Part shown: piece by piece, positions 49,495 through 62,194 of the stretch
How the letters are laid out: each line of letters opens with the position of its first letter
How positions within the stretch are numbered: the stretch's first letter is position 1
Assembly (NCBI RefSeq): GCF_003722335.1
Contig: NZ_CP026100.1
Span: 1,338,001 to 1,402,000, forward strand
DNA: 64,000 nucleotides
Origin: Caulobacter flavus
GTDB taxonomy: Bacteria > Pseudomonadota > Alphaproteobacteria > Caulobacterales > Caulobacteraceae
Direction of reading: 5' to 3'
The notes under the pieces: model-generated
Database searches by the model: none
What the model saw: the letters and a program-made list of their open reading frames with translations, nothing else
Told to the model about the DNA's origin: nothing
Program-made: the position numbers and the translations under genes

Positions 49495-50946
49495 TCAGCT
49501 ATTCGCCCGCGCGATCAGCGCCGTGGTGCTCTGGCCGGCCTTCAGGTCGGCCAGCACCACCCGGCCGCCGTTGGCCAGCACCACGTCCGAGCCGACCACG
49601 GTCTCGACCGTGTAGTCGGCGCCCTTGACCAGAACATCCGGCTTGATGGCGGTGATCAGGTCCAGCGGCGTCTCCTCGTCGAACAGGGTGACGAGGTCGA
49701 CGGCCGACAGAGAGGCCAGCACCGCGGCGCGGGCGTCTTCCTTCTGCACCGGGCGGGTCGGGCCCTTCAGGCGCTGGACAGAGGCGTCGGTGTTGAGGCC
49801 CAGCACCAGGCGGTCGCAGGCGGCCTTGGCCTGGGCCAGCAGCGAGACGTGGCCGGGGTGCAGCAGATCAAAGCAGCCGTTGGTGAAGCCCACCGACAGG
49901 CCGCGCGCGCGCCAGCCGGCGACGATCTCCAGCATGCGGGCCCGGTTGGCGATCTTCTCCTGGCCGGGATCGCCGTGGGCGCCGGCCAGCACGGCCTTCA
50001 GTTCGGCGGCGGTGACGACGTCGGTGCCCAGCTTGGCCACCACCAGGCCGGCGGCGGCGTTGGCCAGGCGGGCGGCGGCGGGCAGGTCGGCGCCGGCGGC
50101 CAGCGACAGGGCCAGGGTGGCGGCCACGGTGTCGCCGGCGCCCGAGACGTCGAACACCTCCAGCGCGCTGGCCGGCAGGTGCACGTGGGCCGCGCCGCGC
50201 TGCGACAGGGTCATGCCGGCCGCGCCGCGGGTGACCAGGGCGGCCGAAAGGTTGGGAGCGGCCGCAAGGATCGCCTCGCCGGCCGCTTCGGCCGCCTCGT
50301 CGTCGGCGCCGGCCACGCCCGTGGCCTCGGCGGCCTCGCGGCGGTTGGGCTTGATCACCGTGGCGCCGTCGTAGCGCGCCAGGTCGCGGCTCTTGGGATC
50401 GACGATCACCGGCTTGCCGGCGGCGCGGGCGGCGGCGATGGCGGCGGCCAGCACCTGCGGCGTCAGCACGCCCTTGGCGTAGTCGGACAGCACCACGACG
50501 TCGGCCGAGGGCAGGACGGCCTCGAAAACCGCCAGCACCAGGGCCTGGTCGGCCGGATGCCGGTCCTCGCGGTCGGCGCGCAGCATCTGGTGTGACGCGG
50601 CCACATAGCGGGTCTTCTCGGTGGTGCGGCGGTCGGGATCGACGGCCAGGGCGCTTTCCAGGCCCGGCTCACGCTCGACCAGGGCGGCCACGGCGCGGCC
50701 GGCGTCGTCGTCGCCGATCAGCCCGGCCAGCACCGCCCGGCCCCCGAGGGCGGCGACGTTGCGGGCCACGTTGCCGGCCCCGCCCAGCATGGTGGTTTCC
50801 CGCTCGATGGCGATCACCGCCACCGGCGCTTCCGGCGAGATGCGGTCCACCGCGCCATAGACGAACCGGTCGAGCATGACGTCGCCCAGCACCAGCACGG
50901 TCTTGCCGGAAAAGGCGTCGGGCAGGCGGGCCAGGGTGTCGTCCAT
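49495..50946 (-). CDS. hldE: Bifunctional heptose-7-phosphate kinase / heptose-1-phosphate adenylyltransferase
   Basis: The start is the ATG ending at 50946 (MDDTLARL), 483 residues. The N-terminal ribokinase-like domain has VLGDVMLDRFVYG, TMLGGAGNVARNVAALGG, VVLSDYAKGVLT and FDVSGAGDTVAATLAL. The C-terminal cytidylyltransferase-like domain has GFTNGCFDLLHPGHVSLL (HxGH) and LGLNTDASVQRLKGPTRP. It makes ADP-D-glycero-beta-D-manno-heptose for lipopolysaccharide core. No gmhA or hldD lies next to it here. Together with the GDP-heptose-type genes near 25-29 kb, both heptose routes are present. Confidence 0.93.
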   Translation of the reverse strand: MDDTLARLPDAFSGKTVLVLGDVMLDRFVYGAVDRISPEAPVAVIAIERETTMLGGAGNVARNVAALGGRAVLAGLIGDDDAGRAVAALVEREPGLESALAVDPDRRTTEKTRYVAASHQMLRADREDRHPADQALVLAVFEAVLPSADVVVLSDYAKGVLTPQVLAAAIAAARAAGKPVIVDPKSRDLARYDGATVIKPNRREAAEATGVAGADDEAAEAAGEAILAAAPNLSAALVTRGAAGMTLSQRGAAHVHLPASALEVFDVSGAGDTVAATLALSLAAGADLPAAARLANAAAGLVVAKLGTDVVTAAELKAVLAGAHGDPGQEKIANRARMLEIVAGWRARGLSVGFTNGCFDLLHPGHVSLLAQAKAACDRLVLGLNTDASVQRLKGPTRPVQKEDARAAVLASLSAVDLVTLFDEETPLDLITAIKPDVLVKGADYTVETVVGSDVVLANGGRVVLADLKAGQSTTALIARANS

Positions 50947-51016
50947 GGAAGAGGGCTCGTCGGTGGGGAGAAGGCCGCTAATTGGGCGCATCGCGGCGAG
51001 AGAGCAAGAGGTGCGA

Positions 51017-51148
51017 GATCCTCCCCCTCTGGGGGAGGTGGCCCGCAGGGCCGGAGGGGGGGCGTTTTCAGCTTCCCCCGACGTTTGCCGGCGCCGCGCC
51101 ATCCCCCTCCGTCGGCTTCGCCGACACCTCCCCCGGAGGGGGAGGATC
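51017..51148. repeat. Inverted pair of the same palindromic repeat as at 9881-9965
   Basis: Arms at 51017-51040 and 51125-51148 are inverted complements at 23 of 24 positions, each built around CTCCCCC/GGGGGAG. The inner region has a GTCGGC-ttc-GCCGAC hairpin (51113-51127). The right arm ends inside the stop codon of the cation-efflux gene (51147-51149). The region 50947-51146 holds no gene apart from this element. Confidence 0.85.
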
Positions 51149-52034
51149 AGTGCCTCGGATCGGGATGCAGCAGCACGTCGGCCGTCGGGAAGGCCGCCTT
51201 CACCCGGTCCTCGGCCGCGCTCATGATCGCGTGGGCCTGCGCCAGGCTCTGGCCGGCGGCCAGGTCCATGTGGCCCTGGACGTGGATGTGCGGGCCGGCC
51301 GCGCGGGTGCGCAACTGGTGGACGCCGCCGACGCGGGCGTCGTCGGTCAGCAGGGCCAGGATCGCCTCGCGGTCCTCGACCGGCAGCTCGTGGTCCATCA
51401 GCTGGTCGGCGGCCTGGCGCAGCACCCCCACCGCGCCCCACAGCAGCCAGGCGGCGACCAGCAGGCCGGCGGCGGCGTCGACCCAGGCCCAGCCCAGCAG
51501 GGCGACGGCGGCCAGACCGGCCAGCGTGACGGCGTTCGAGGCGAGGTCGGCGGCGTAGTGGGCGTGGTCGCCGGCCACCGCCACCGAGCGGGTGCGGGCC
51601 ATCACGGCCGCCTGGGCGCGGATCAAGGCCAGGGTCAGAACGATCGAGACGACCATCACCCCCACGCCCCAGATACCGTGCTCGACCGGCTTGGGGTTCA
51701 TCAGTCCGCCGATCGCCTCGCGGCCGATCAGGGCGGCGGAGGCGAACACCAGGCCCGCCTGGATCAGGCTGGAGAAGGCCTCGGCCTTGCCGTGGCCGAA
51801 GCGGTGCTCGGCGTCCGGCGGCTCGGCCGCGTAGCGCACGGCGAAGAAGGTGATCAGCGAGGCGACGAGGTCCAGCCCCGAGTCCGCCAGCGACGCCAGC
51901 ATGGCCAGCGAGCCGCTGGCGATCCAGGCGCCGCCCTTGATGACGATCAGTATGGCGGCCGTGCCCACCGACAGGGCGGTGATCCGGCGGGTGAGGGCCT
52001 GATGCTCGGCGGCGGTGGCGGCGGGCGCGGTCAT
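51147..52034 (-). CDS. Cation diffusion facilitator (zinc/iron/cobalt efflux)
   Basis: The 295-residue protein has six hydrophobic segments starting at about residue 18, with LADSGLDLVASLITFFAVRYA (metal-site Asp/Asp), HRFGHGKAEAFSSL (conserved HxFGHGKxE), AVAGDHAHYAADLASNAVTL (His/Asp site), and a cytoplasmic C-terminal domain with HELPVEDREAILALL and HIHVQGHMDL. It exports divalent metals in exchange for protons. Its TGA stop is formed at the edge of a palindromic repeat. Which metal is exported is not known. Confidence 0.9.
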   Translation of the reverse strand: MTAPAATAAEHQALTRRITALSVGTAAILIVIKGGAWIASGSLAMLASLADSGLDLVASLITFFAVRYAAEPPDAEHRFGHGKAEAFSSLIQAGLVFASAALIGREAIGGLMNPKPVEHGIWGVGVMVVSIVLTLALIRAQAAVMARTRSVAVAGDHAHYAADLASNAVTLAGLAAVALLGWAWVDAAAGLLVAAWLLWGAVGVLRQAADQLMDHELPVEDREAILALLTDDARVGGVHQLRTRAAGPHIHVQGHMDLAAGQSLAQAHAIMSAAEDRVKAAFPTADVLLHPDPRH

Positions 52035-52073
52035 GATTCTAGGCGTAGCACGACCGCGCCCGAGTTTAAGACC

Positions 52074-54935
52074 CTACTGGCGATAGGTCAGACGGAAGTA
52101 GAAGTAGCGCCCCGGGGCGTCATAGGCGTTGGGGTCGAAGTTGTTGAGGCCGCAGCTGATGCAGCCCGGCGGGTCCTTGTCGAACAGGTTGTTGACGCCG
52201 AAGGCCACTGCGGTGGTCTCGCCCAGGAAGTCGGGCTTCCAGCGCAGCTGGGCGTCGACATAGGTGCGCGACGCCAGCTTGGCGTCGGCGGCCTGGGTCT
52301 CCTTGACCGACGACAGGTAGCGGGCCGAGGCGCTGGCGCCCCAGCTCTTCCAGTCCCAGTCGACGGTGAAGGTCGACTTGGTCTTCGGATAGGCCTGGTC
52401 GGGGCTGCCGCGCTCGGTGCCCTCGCGTGGAATCTCGGTGAAGCCCGTGGCTGTCGGCACGATCTCGGTGAACTCCAGCAGAAAGGTCGAGTACGACCGC
52501 ACCGACAGGCGCCCGAAGCTGTAGTCGGGCGAGGACCACAGCAGGTTCAGGTCGATGGCCCGGGTCTGGATGCCGCCGATGTTGATCAGCGGGTTGGTGA
52601 TCGCCGCCACCTGGCCCGAAGCGGTGCGGGTGATGGTCGAGCAGGCCAGGGCGTCGGCCAGTTCGGCGCAGCGCGACAGCAGGCTTTCCCCCGACAGCGC
52701 CTGGATCGCCGAGTCCAGCTGAATGTCGGAATAGGCCAGCTCGATCGAGCCGCCGCTGGCCCAGCTGGCTTCTTTCAGGGCCTTGGGCTCCCAGACGATG
52801 CTGAAGTTCTTGCTCTCGCTGGTCTCGGGTTTCAGCGTGTCGTTGCCGCTGGTGATCACCGACAGCTGCGGATTGAGCTGCACGTAGGATCCGCTGGCCG
52901 GCACGCCGGCGGCGACGCAGTTGGCCCGCACCGTGGCGCTGGCCGGGGTTCCGCCCGCCAGGCCCAGCATGTCCGAGCAGGGATCGGTGATCTCCTGGTC
53001 GAAGCGCGAGGCCGCGCCGTAGAGCTCGCCGATCGACGGGGCCCGGAAGCCCTGGCCCCAGGAGGCGCGCACCAGCACGTCTTCCGTCGGCCGCCAGTTG
53101 AGGCCGGCCTTGTAGATCGAGTCCGAGCCGGAGCTGGAATAGTCGAACCAGCGGCCCGCGCCCGAGATCTCCAGCCGGTGGATCAGCGGCAGGTCGGCCA
53201 GCAGCGGGGCGCGCAGTTCCAGATAGGCCTCGTCGACCTTGATCTCGCCCTTGGCCGGCTGGGCCGGGATGTCGGCCGACAGGCCGGCGGCGACGATGGC
53301 GTCGGGCTGGAAGTAGCCCTTGGTCTGCCGGTGCTCGTAGCCAGCGGCGAAGGCCAGCGGCCCGGCCGGCAGCTCGAACAGGTCGCCCGTCAGGTTGGCG
53401 GTGAAGTCGTGCAGTTCCTGCTGCGAGACGTCCTGCTGGGTGAAGCCGACGAAGGCCAGCATCTCCGGCGTGATCGAGCCGACGCCGCCGAAGATGTTCA
53501 GCGGCACGCACGAGCCGGTGCAGTTCGCGATCGGACCCAGGGCCTGCTGCACGCGGGCGGCGTTCAGGTTGCCGGTAAAGCTCTGTTCGGCGTGGTTGCG
53601 CGAGGCGGTGTAGCCCACGTCCCAGTACCAGCGCTTCGAACCCACGGCCCAGTCGCCCGACAGGGTGGCGTTGACGTTCCAGGTGTCGACGGTCTGGGCG
53701 TAGTGGCGCGGCCCGGCCTCGATCATCCGCCGGCCGACGAAGGCGTAGGTGCCGCTGGTCAGGGTGAAGCCGAACGGATTGTAGGGGTTGGTGGCGTCGA
53801 TCGAGACGGTGTCGAGCAGGTTGCCGTTGCCGGCGTCGGGGCCGACGAACAGCGGGATCGGGGCCGCCTGGTTGGCCGACTTGCGCTGCACGTAGCTGCC
53901 GCGAACCTTCAGTTTCACGCTGTCGGTGAAGTCGTGGGTCACCGCGCCGAACAGGCTGACCCGCTCGGACGGGGTGACGATGTAGTTGTAGGGCTGGAAG
54001 TTGAAACGGTCGGCGTCGCCGGCGAAGTTGCGGAAGCTGCTGCCCGCGCCCGTGGGATCCAGCGGCGTGTAGGTCGGCCGCACCCCGGCGGCCAGGGCCG
54101 CCTTCAGGGTCAGGTCCATGTCGGCGCCGGTGTTGGGGTCGCTGACGATGAACCGGCCCAGCGGCGTGCCCGACGAGCAGCCGCCCGACAGGCACGAGGT
54201 TCCATAGGGGCTGGGATAGAGCGAGATGTCGCGGTCGGCCGACAGCACGCTCTTCTGCTTGAAGTAGCCGCCCCCGACCACGATGCTGGTCTTGCCCTCC
54301 GAGGCCCCCCACGAGACGTTGTAGTCCTGCGAGAAGCCGTCGCCCTCGCCGTAGCCGCCGGCCTGGGCCGACAGCTCCAGGCCCTGCTGGCGCTCGCGGG
54401 TGATGATGTTGACCACCCCGGCGATGGCGTCCGAGCCGTAGATCGGCGAGGCGCCCTCCTGCAGGATCTCGACATTGCGGATCATGGCGCTGGGGATGGT
54501 GTTGAGGTCGACCGCCCCCGGCACGCCCGAGGCCGAGGCCCCGCTGACCCAGCGCTGGCCGTCGACCAGCACCAGCGCCCGGCGCGAGCCTAGGTAGCGC
54601 AGGTCGATCTCGGCCGAGCCGGCGCCCACGCCGCCGCCGTCGGGCGGGTTGCCGAAGTTGCCCGAGTTGTTGAACTTGGAATTGAGGCCGCCGCCGGCGG
54701 CCGGCACGCGCTGCAGCACGTCGACGATCGAGGTCAGGCCGGTCTTGGCGATCGCCTCCTGGTCGATCTGGAAGACGGTCTGGGTCTTGTCGAGCGGGCT
54801 GACGCGGATGCGCGAGCCGGTGACCACGACGCCCTCGACGTCGGTGTCCGCGGGAGTCTGGGCGTGGGCCGCCAGCGGCGCGGCCGCGACGGAAGTCAGA
54901 AATAGCGAAAGAAGTCCTTGGCCGATGCGGTTCAT
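52074..54935 (-). CDS. Large TonB-dependent receptor
   Basis: The 953-residue protein starts at the ATG ending at 54935 after AGAGGG. It has a signal peptide ([19 protein letters not shown]), a TonB box ([13 protein letters not shown]), a plug with [12 protein letters not shown] and [21 protein letters not shown], and a barrel ending in a phenylalanine-rich strand ([11 protein letters not shown]). The length, with long extracellular loops rich in Cys, is typical of Caulobacter/Sphingomonas receptors for large substrates such as sugars or peptides. No neighbouring gene points to the ligand. It is not in an operon. Confidence 0.92.
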   Translation of the reverse strand: MNRIGQGLLSLFLTSVAAAPLAAHAQTPADTDVEGVVVTGSRIRVSPLDKTQTVFQIDQEAIAKTGLTSIVDVLQRVPAAGGGLNSKFNNSGNFGNPPDGGGVGAGSAEIDLRYLGSRRALVLVDGQRWVSGASASGVPGAVDLNTIPSAMIRNVEILQEGASPIYGSDAIAGVVNIITRERQQGLELSAQAGGYGEGDGFSQDYNVSWGASEGKTSIVVGGGYFKQKSVLSADRDISLYPSPYGTSCLSGGCSSGTPLGRFIVSDPNTGADMDLTLKAALAAGVRPTYTPLDPTGAGSSFRNFAGDADRFNFQPYNYIVTPSERVSLFGAVTHDFTDSVKLKVRGSYVQRKSANQAAPIPLFVGPDAGNGNLLDTVSIDATNPYNPFGFTLTSGTYAFVGRRMIEAGPRHYAQTVDTWNVNATLSGDWAVGSKRWYWDVGYTASRNHAEQSFTGNLNAARVQQALGPIANCTGSCVPLNIFGGVGSITPEMLAFVGFTQQDVSQQELHDFTANLTGDLFELPAGPLAFAAGYEHRQTKGYFQPDAIVAAGLSADIPAQPAKGEIKVDEAYLELRAPLLADLPLIHRLEISGAGRWFDYSSSGSDSIYKAGLNWRPTEDVLVRASWGQGFRAPSIGELYGAASRFDQEITDPCSDMLGLAGGTPASATVRANCVAAGVPASGSYVQLNPQLSVITSGNDTLKPETSESKNFSIVWEPKALKEASWASGGSIELAYSDIQLDSAIQALSGESLLSRCAELADALACSTITRTASGQVAAITNPLINIGGIQTRAIDLNLLWSSPDYSFGRLSVRSYSTFLLEFTEIVPTATGFTEIPREGTERGSPDQAYPKTKSTFTVDWDWKSWGASASARYLSSVKETQAADAKLASRTYVDAQLRWKPDFLGETTAVAFGVNNLFDKDPPGCISCGLNNFDPNAYDAPGRYFYFRLTYRQ

Positions 54936-55024
54936 GCCGTCCCTCTTGCTGCGACATCCGTATGGTCAAGGTTGAACTACGGATTCGCTCGCGCTGAAGG
55001 TGAATCGGCGGTCAAAAATGTGTC

Positions 55025-55039
55025 AAGTTCAGCGAACTT
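55025..55039. promoter_or_regulatory. Perfect inverted repeat AAGTTC-AGC-GAACTT upstream of the receptor
   Basis: AAGTTC (55025-55030) and GAACTT (55034-55039) are exact inverted complements with a 3-base spacer, about 90 bases before the receptor start and downstream of the citrate-synthase stop. The region 54936-55106 holds no gene. It may be an operator for the receptor. Confidence 0.35.
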
Positions 55040-55106
55040 CGATATGTGCTTTCGCTCTCATGTGTGTCTTTCGCAACAATTTTGCGCAGGCTGCGGGCAG
55101 CGGCCG

Positions 55107-56201
55107 TCAGGCCGCCGCCTTGGGGCGCGGCCCCACATAGACCGACTGCGGACGAATGAGCTTGCCGCTGGCCTGCTGCTCGCGGGCGTGGGCGATCCAG
55201 CCGGCGGTGCGCCCGGCGGCGAACACGCAGGTGAAGGCCTCCGGCGGAAGGCCCAGCGCCTCCAGCAGCAGGGCGGTGTAGAACTCGACATTGGTCTCCA
55301 GCGGACGGTCGGGCTTGCGCCGGCTCAGGATGTCGAGCGCGGCGCGCTCCACCGCCTCGGCCAGGGCCAGCCGGCCGGGCAGGGCGCCGGCCGACCGCGA
55401 CAGCCGCGAGAGAGCGGCCTTCAGGGCGTCGGCGCGGGGGTCGCGGACGCGATAGATGCGATGGCCGAAACCCATGAGCCGCTCGCCGGCGTCCAGGGCG
55501 GCCTCCAGCCAGGGGATGGCGTTGTCCGCCGTGCCGATGGCGTCGAGCATGTCGATCACCGGGCCCGGCGCCCCGCCGTGCAGCGGCCCCTTCAGCGTCG
55601 ACAGCCCCGCCAGCACCGCCGAGCCCAGGCCCGCGCGGGTCGAGGCCGCCACCCGCGCGGCGAAGGTCGAGGCGTTGAGGCCGTGGTCGCAGACGGTGAC
55701 CAGATAGGCGTCCAGCGCCCGGGCCTCGCCGTCGGTCGCCGGCGCGCCTCGCAGCATCCGCAGGAAGTCGGCGGCGTGGGGCAGGGCGGGATCGGGCGCG
55801 ACAGCCTCCAGGCCCTGGCGCCGGCGCAGGGTCGCGGCGGTGAACACAGCCGGGGCGACGGCCAGCGCTAGGGCGTCGTGGGCGGTCTCGCCGTCCGGCA
55901 GGCGGGCCAGCAGGGCGCGCATGGCGTCGTAGGGATCGCGGGCGGCCAGGGCGTCGTCCAGCGCGGCGACTTCCTGGAAAACCCGCACGCGCGCTGCGCC
56001 CAGGGCCGGCGCCAGGTCGGTCGGCAGGTCGTCGAAGAAGCCGTCGAACAGCAGGTGGACGGCGTCCTCGAAACGGGCGCGACCGGCCAGGTCCTCGACG
56101 GGAAAGCCGCGGATGGTCAGGCGTCCGGCTTGGCCGTCGACGTCGGAAAGCACGGTGGCGGCGGCGATCACGCCTTCGAGGCCGGCGGAAACTTGGACCA
56201 T
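55107..56201 (-). CDS. Citrate synthase/methylcitrate synthase family protein
   Basis: The 364-residue protein starts at the ATG ending at 56201 behind AAGGAGA. It has GRLTIRGFPVEDL, DHGLNASTFAARVAASTRA, GPLHGGAPGPV (catalytic His), LMGFGHRIYRVRDPRADAL (second His) and NVEFYTALLLEALGL, where the usual catalytic Asp is Glu. It should condense acetyl- or propionyl-CoA with oxaloacetate. At 364 residues it is shorter than housekeeping hexameric citrate synthases (about 430). It is divergent from the DNA-binding-domain homologue 75 bases away, so the two form a paired locus. Confidence 0.85.
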   Translation of the reverse strand: MVQVSAGLEGVIAAATVLSDVDGQAGRLTIRGFPVEDLAGRARFEDAVHLLFDGFFDDLPTDLAPALGAARVRVFQEVAALDDALAARDPYDAMRALLARLPDGETAHDALALAVAPAVFTAATLRRRQGLEAVAPDPALPHAADFLRMLRGAPATDGEARALDAYLVTVCDHGLNASTFAARVAASTRAGLGSAVLAGLSTLKGPLHGGAPGPVIDMLDAIGTADNAIPWLEAALDAGERLMGFGHRIYRVRDPRADALKAALSRLSRSAGALPGRLALAEAVERAALDILSRRKPDRPLETNVEFYTALLLEALGLPPEAFTCVFAAGRTAGWIAHAREQQASGKLIRPQSVYVGPRPKAAA

Positions 56202-56257
56202 GGAGAGGTCTCCTTTCGCCCTCAGTCATCTCCCGAGCGCCTTGATCGTCAATCTTG

Positions 56258-56275
56258 ATCAATATAATCAATATG
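56258..56275. promoter_or_regulatory. Tandem 9-bp repeats ATCAATAT-A/G just before the start of the HTH-citrate synthase gene
   Basis: ATCAATATA (56258-56266) and ATCAATATG (56267-56275) are direct repeats differing only at the last base, with an overlapping TTGATCAA palindrome (56255-56262). They end one base before the start codon of the DNA-binding-domain citrate synthase gene and lie in the 75-base divergent region, so a bound protein would block both genes. The N-terminal DNA-binding domain of that protein is a natural candidate, which would make it autoregulated. Confidence 0.5.
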
Positions 56276-56276
56276 A

Positions 56277-57416
56277 ATGGCGGACGATTGGCTCGATGCG
56301 GACCAGGCGATGGCGCGGCTCGGCGTGCGCCCCCAGACGCTCTACGCCTATGTCAGTCGGGGCCGGATCGAGGCTCACGCCCATCCCGGCGATCCGCGCC
56401 GCAGCCTCTATCGCGCCTCCGACGTCGCCGCCCTGGCCAGGCGCAAGGCCCGAGGGCGCAAGGCCGCCGACGTCGCCGCCGAGGCCATCGCCTGGGGCGA
56501 ACCGGTGCTGGCCTCGGCCATCACCACCGTGCGGGCGGGACGGCTATGGTATCGCGGCCGCGACGCCGCGGAGCTGGCGCGGACGGAAAGCTTCGAAGCG
56601 GTCGGCCGCCTGCTGCGGGACGACGCGGCGCAGGCCGCCGCGCCCACGCACGCCCCCAGTCCGGCCCCGACCATCCGCGCCCGCCTGTTCGCCGATCTGG
56701 CCGCCCGCGCCGGCGAGGATCGCCCGGCCCGGGGCCGCGCCCCGCTGATGCTGGCCCAGGAGGCGGCCGGTCTGCTCGATCTGGTCGCCGACGCGGTGGC
56801 GGGGCGGACGGGCGAGGGCCTGATCCATCAGCGGCTGGCGGCCGCCTGGCGCCTCGACGCGGCCGGCGGCGACCTGGTGCGCCGGGCGCTGGTGCTGCTG
56901 GCCGACCACGAGCTCAACGCCTCGACCTTCGCCGCCCGGGTGGCCGCCTCGACCGGCGCGTCGCTGGCGGCTTCGGCGCTGGCCGGGCTGTCAGCCCTGT
57001 CGGGACCGCTGCACGGCGGCATGGCCGCCCGGGTCGAAGCCCTGACCCGCGACGCGAAGAGGGAGGGCGCGGAGCAGGCGGTCGCTGTCCGCCTGGACCA
57101 GGGCGCGCCGCCGCCGGGCTTCGGCCACCCGCTCTATCCTGACGGTGATCCGCGCGCGGCGGCGCTGCTGGCGGCGTTCGCACCGTCGGCCGACATGGCC
57201 GCGCTTCACGAGGCGGTGGTCGCCGCCACGGGGCAGGCGGCCAACATCGATTTCGCCCTGGTCGCCCTGGCGCGGACCCTGAAGCTGCCCGACGACGCCC
57301 CCTTCGCGCTGTTCGCCGTGGGGCGGACGGCGGGGTGGCTGGCCCACGCGCTGGAACAGTCGAGGACGGGGCGCTTGATCCGGCCCCGGGCGCGGTATGT
57401 GGGGGCGGAGGGCTGA
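56277..57416 (+). CDS. Citrate synthase family protein with an N-terminal helix-turn-helix domain
   Basis: The 379-residue protein starts DWLDADQAMARLGVRPQTLYAYVSRGR, an excisionase/MerR-type helix-turn-helix, then a linker, and from about residue 75 a citrate-synthase-like domain with ASTFAARVAASTGASLAAS, GPLHGGMAARVEAL (His), GFGHPLYPDGDPRA (His) and ANIDFALVALARTLKL (Asp in IDF). All three catalytic positions look filled, so it may be both enzyme and regulator. It diverges from a stand-alone homologue, with only AT-rich tandem repeats between. No Shine-Dalgarno sequence precedes the start, so it may be leaderless. Function of the fusion is unknown. Confidence 0.85.
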   Translation: MADDWLDADQAMARLGVRPQTLYAYVSRGRIEAHAHPGDPRRSLYRASDVAALARRKARGRKAADVAAEAIAWGEPVLASAITTVRAGRLWYRGRDAAELARTESFEAVGRLLRDDAAQAAAPTHAPSPAPTIRARLFADLAARAGEDRPARGRAPLMLAQEAAGLLDLVADAVAGRTGEGLIHQRLAAAWRLDAAGGDLVRRALVLLADHELNASTFAARVAASTGASLAASALAGLSALSGPLHGGMAARVEALTRDAKREGAEQAVAVRLDQGAPPPGFGHPLYPDGDPRAAALLAAFAPSADMAALHEAVVAATGQAANIDFALVALARTLKLPDDAPFALFAVGRTAGWLAHALEQSRTGRLIRPRARYVGAEG

Positions 57417-57420
57417 GGCC

Positions 57421-57526
57421 GTGCGTCCTTCGAGGCTCGCCTGTGGCTCGCACCTCAGGATGAGGACGCTATTGCACTGACCTCCTCATCCTGAGGCGCC
57501 CGCGCAGCGGGCCTCGAAGGACGCAC
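57421..57526. repeat. Inverted repeat of a third dispersed type
   Basis: GTGCGTCCTTCGAGGC (57421-57436) and GCCTCGAAGGACGCAC (57511-57526) are perfect 16-bp arms, and CCTCAGGATGAGGA (57453-57466) and TCCTCATCCTGAGG (57483-57496) are a second perfect 14-bp pair nested inside. The element fills most of the space between the HTH-citrate synthase stop and the gltB stop at 57652. Outward CGTCCTTCGAGGC ends are common in repeats of this type in alphaproteobacteria (general knowledge). Confidence 0.85.
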
Positions 57527-57651
57527 GGCGTTTGAAACAACAAAGGGGAGCGCTCGGGCCGGAGCGCTCCCCTCGTCGTGCGGCGGGCTGGGAGGCGCGC
57601 CGCGCGGCCGTCGCCCCGGAAGAAGGCGACGGATCTCGTTGCGGGCGGGCC

Positions 57652-62175
<4,524 letters not shown>

Positions 62176-62194
62176 GGTCTCGAAGTCCTCTCTC

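Noticed and set aside
50982..54593. A 1200-codon open frame on the plus strand through the CDF gene and TonB receptor
   Set aside because: It is a shadow of two genes with clear motifs on the minus strand, and its product is low-complexity Gly/Arg/His/Gln-rich sequence.
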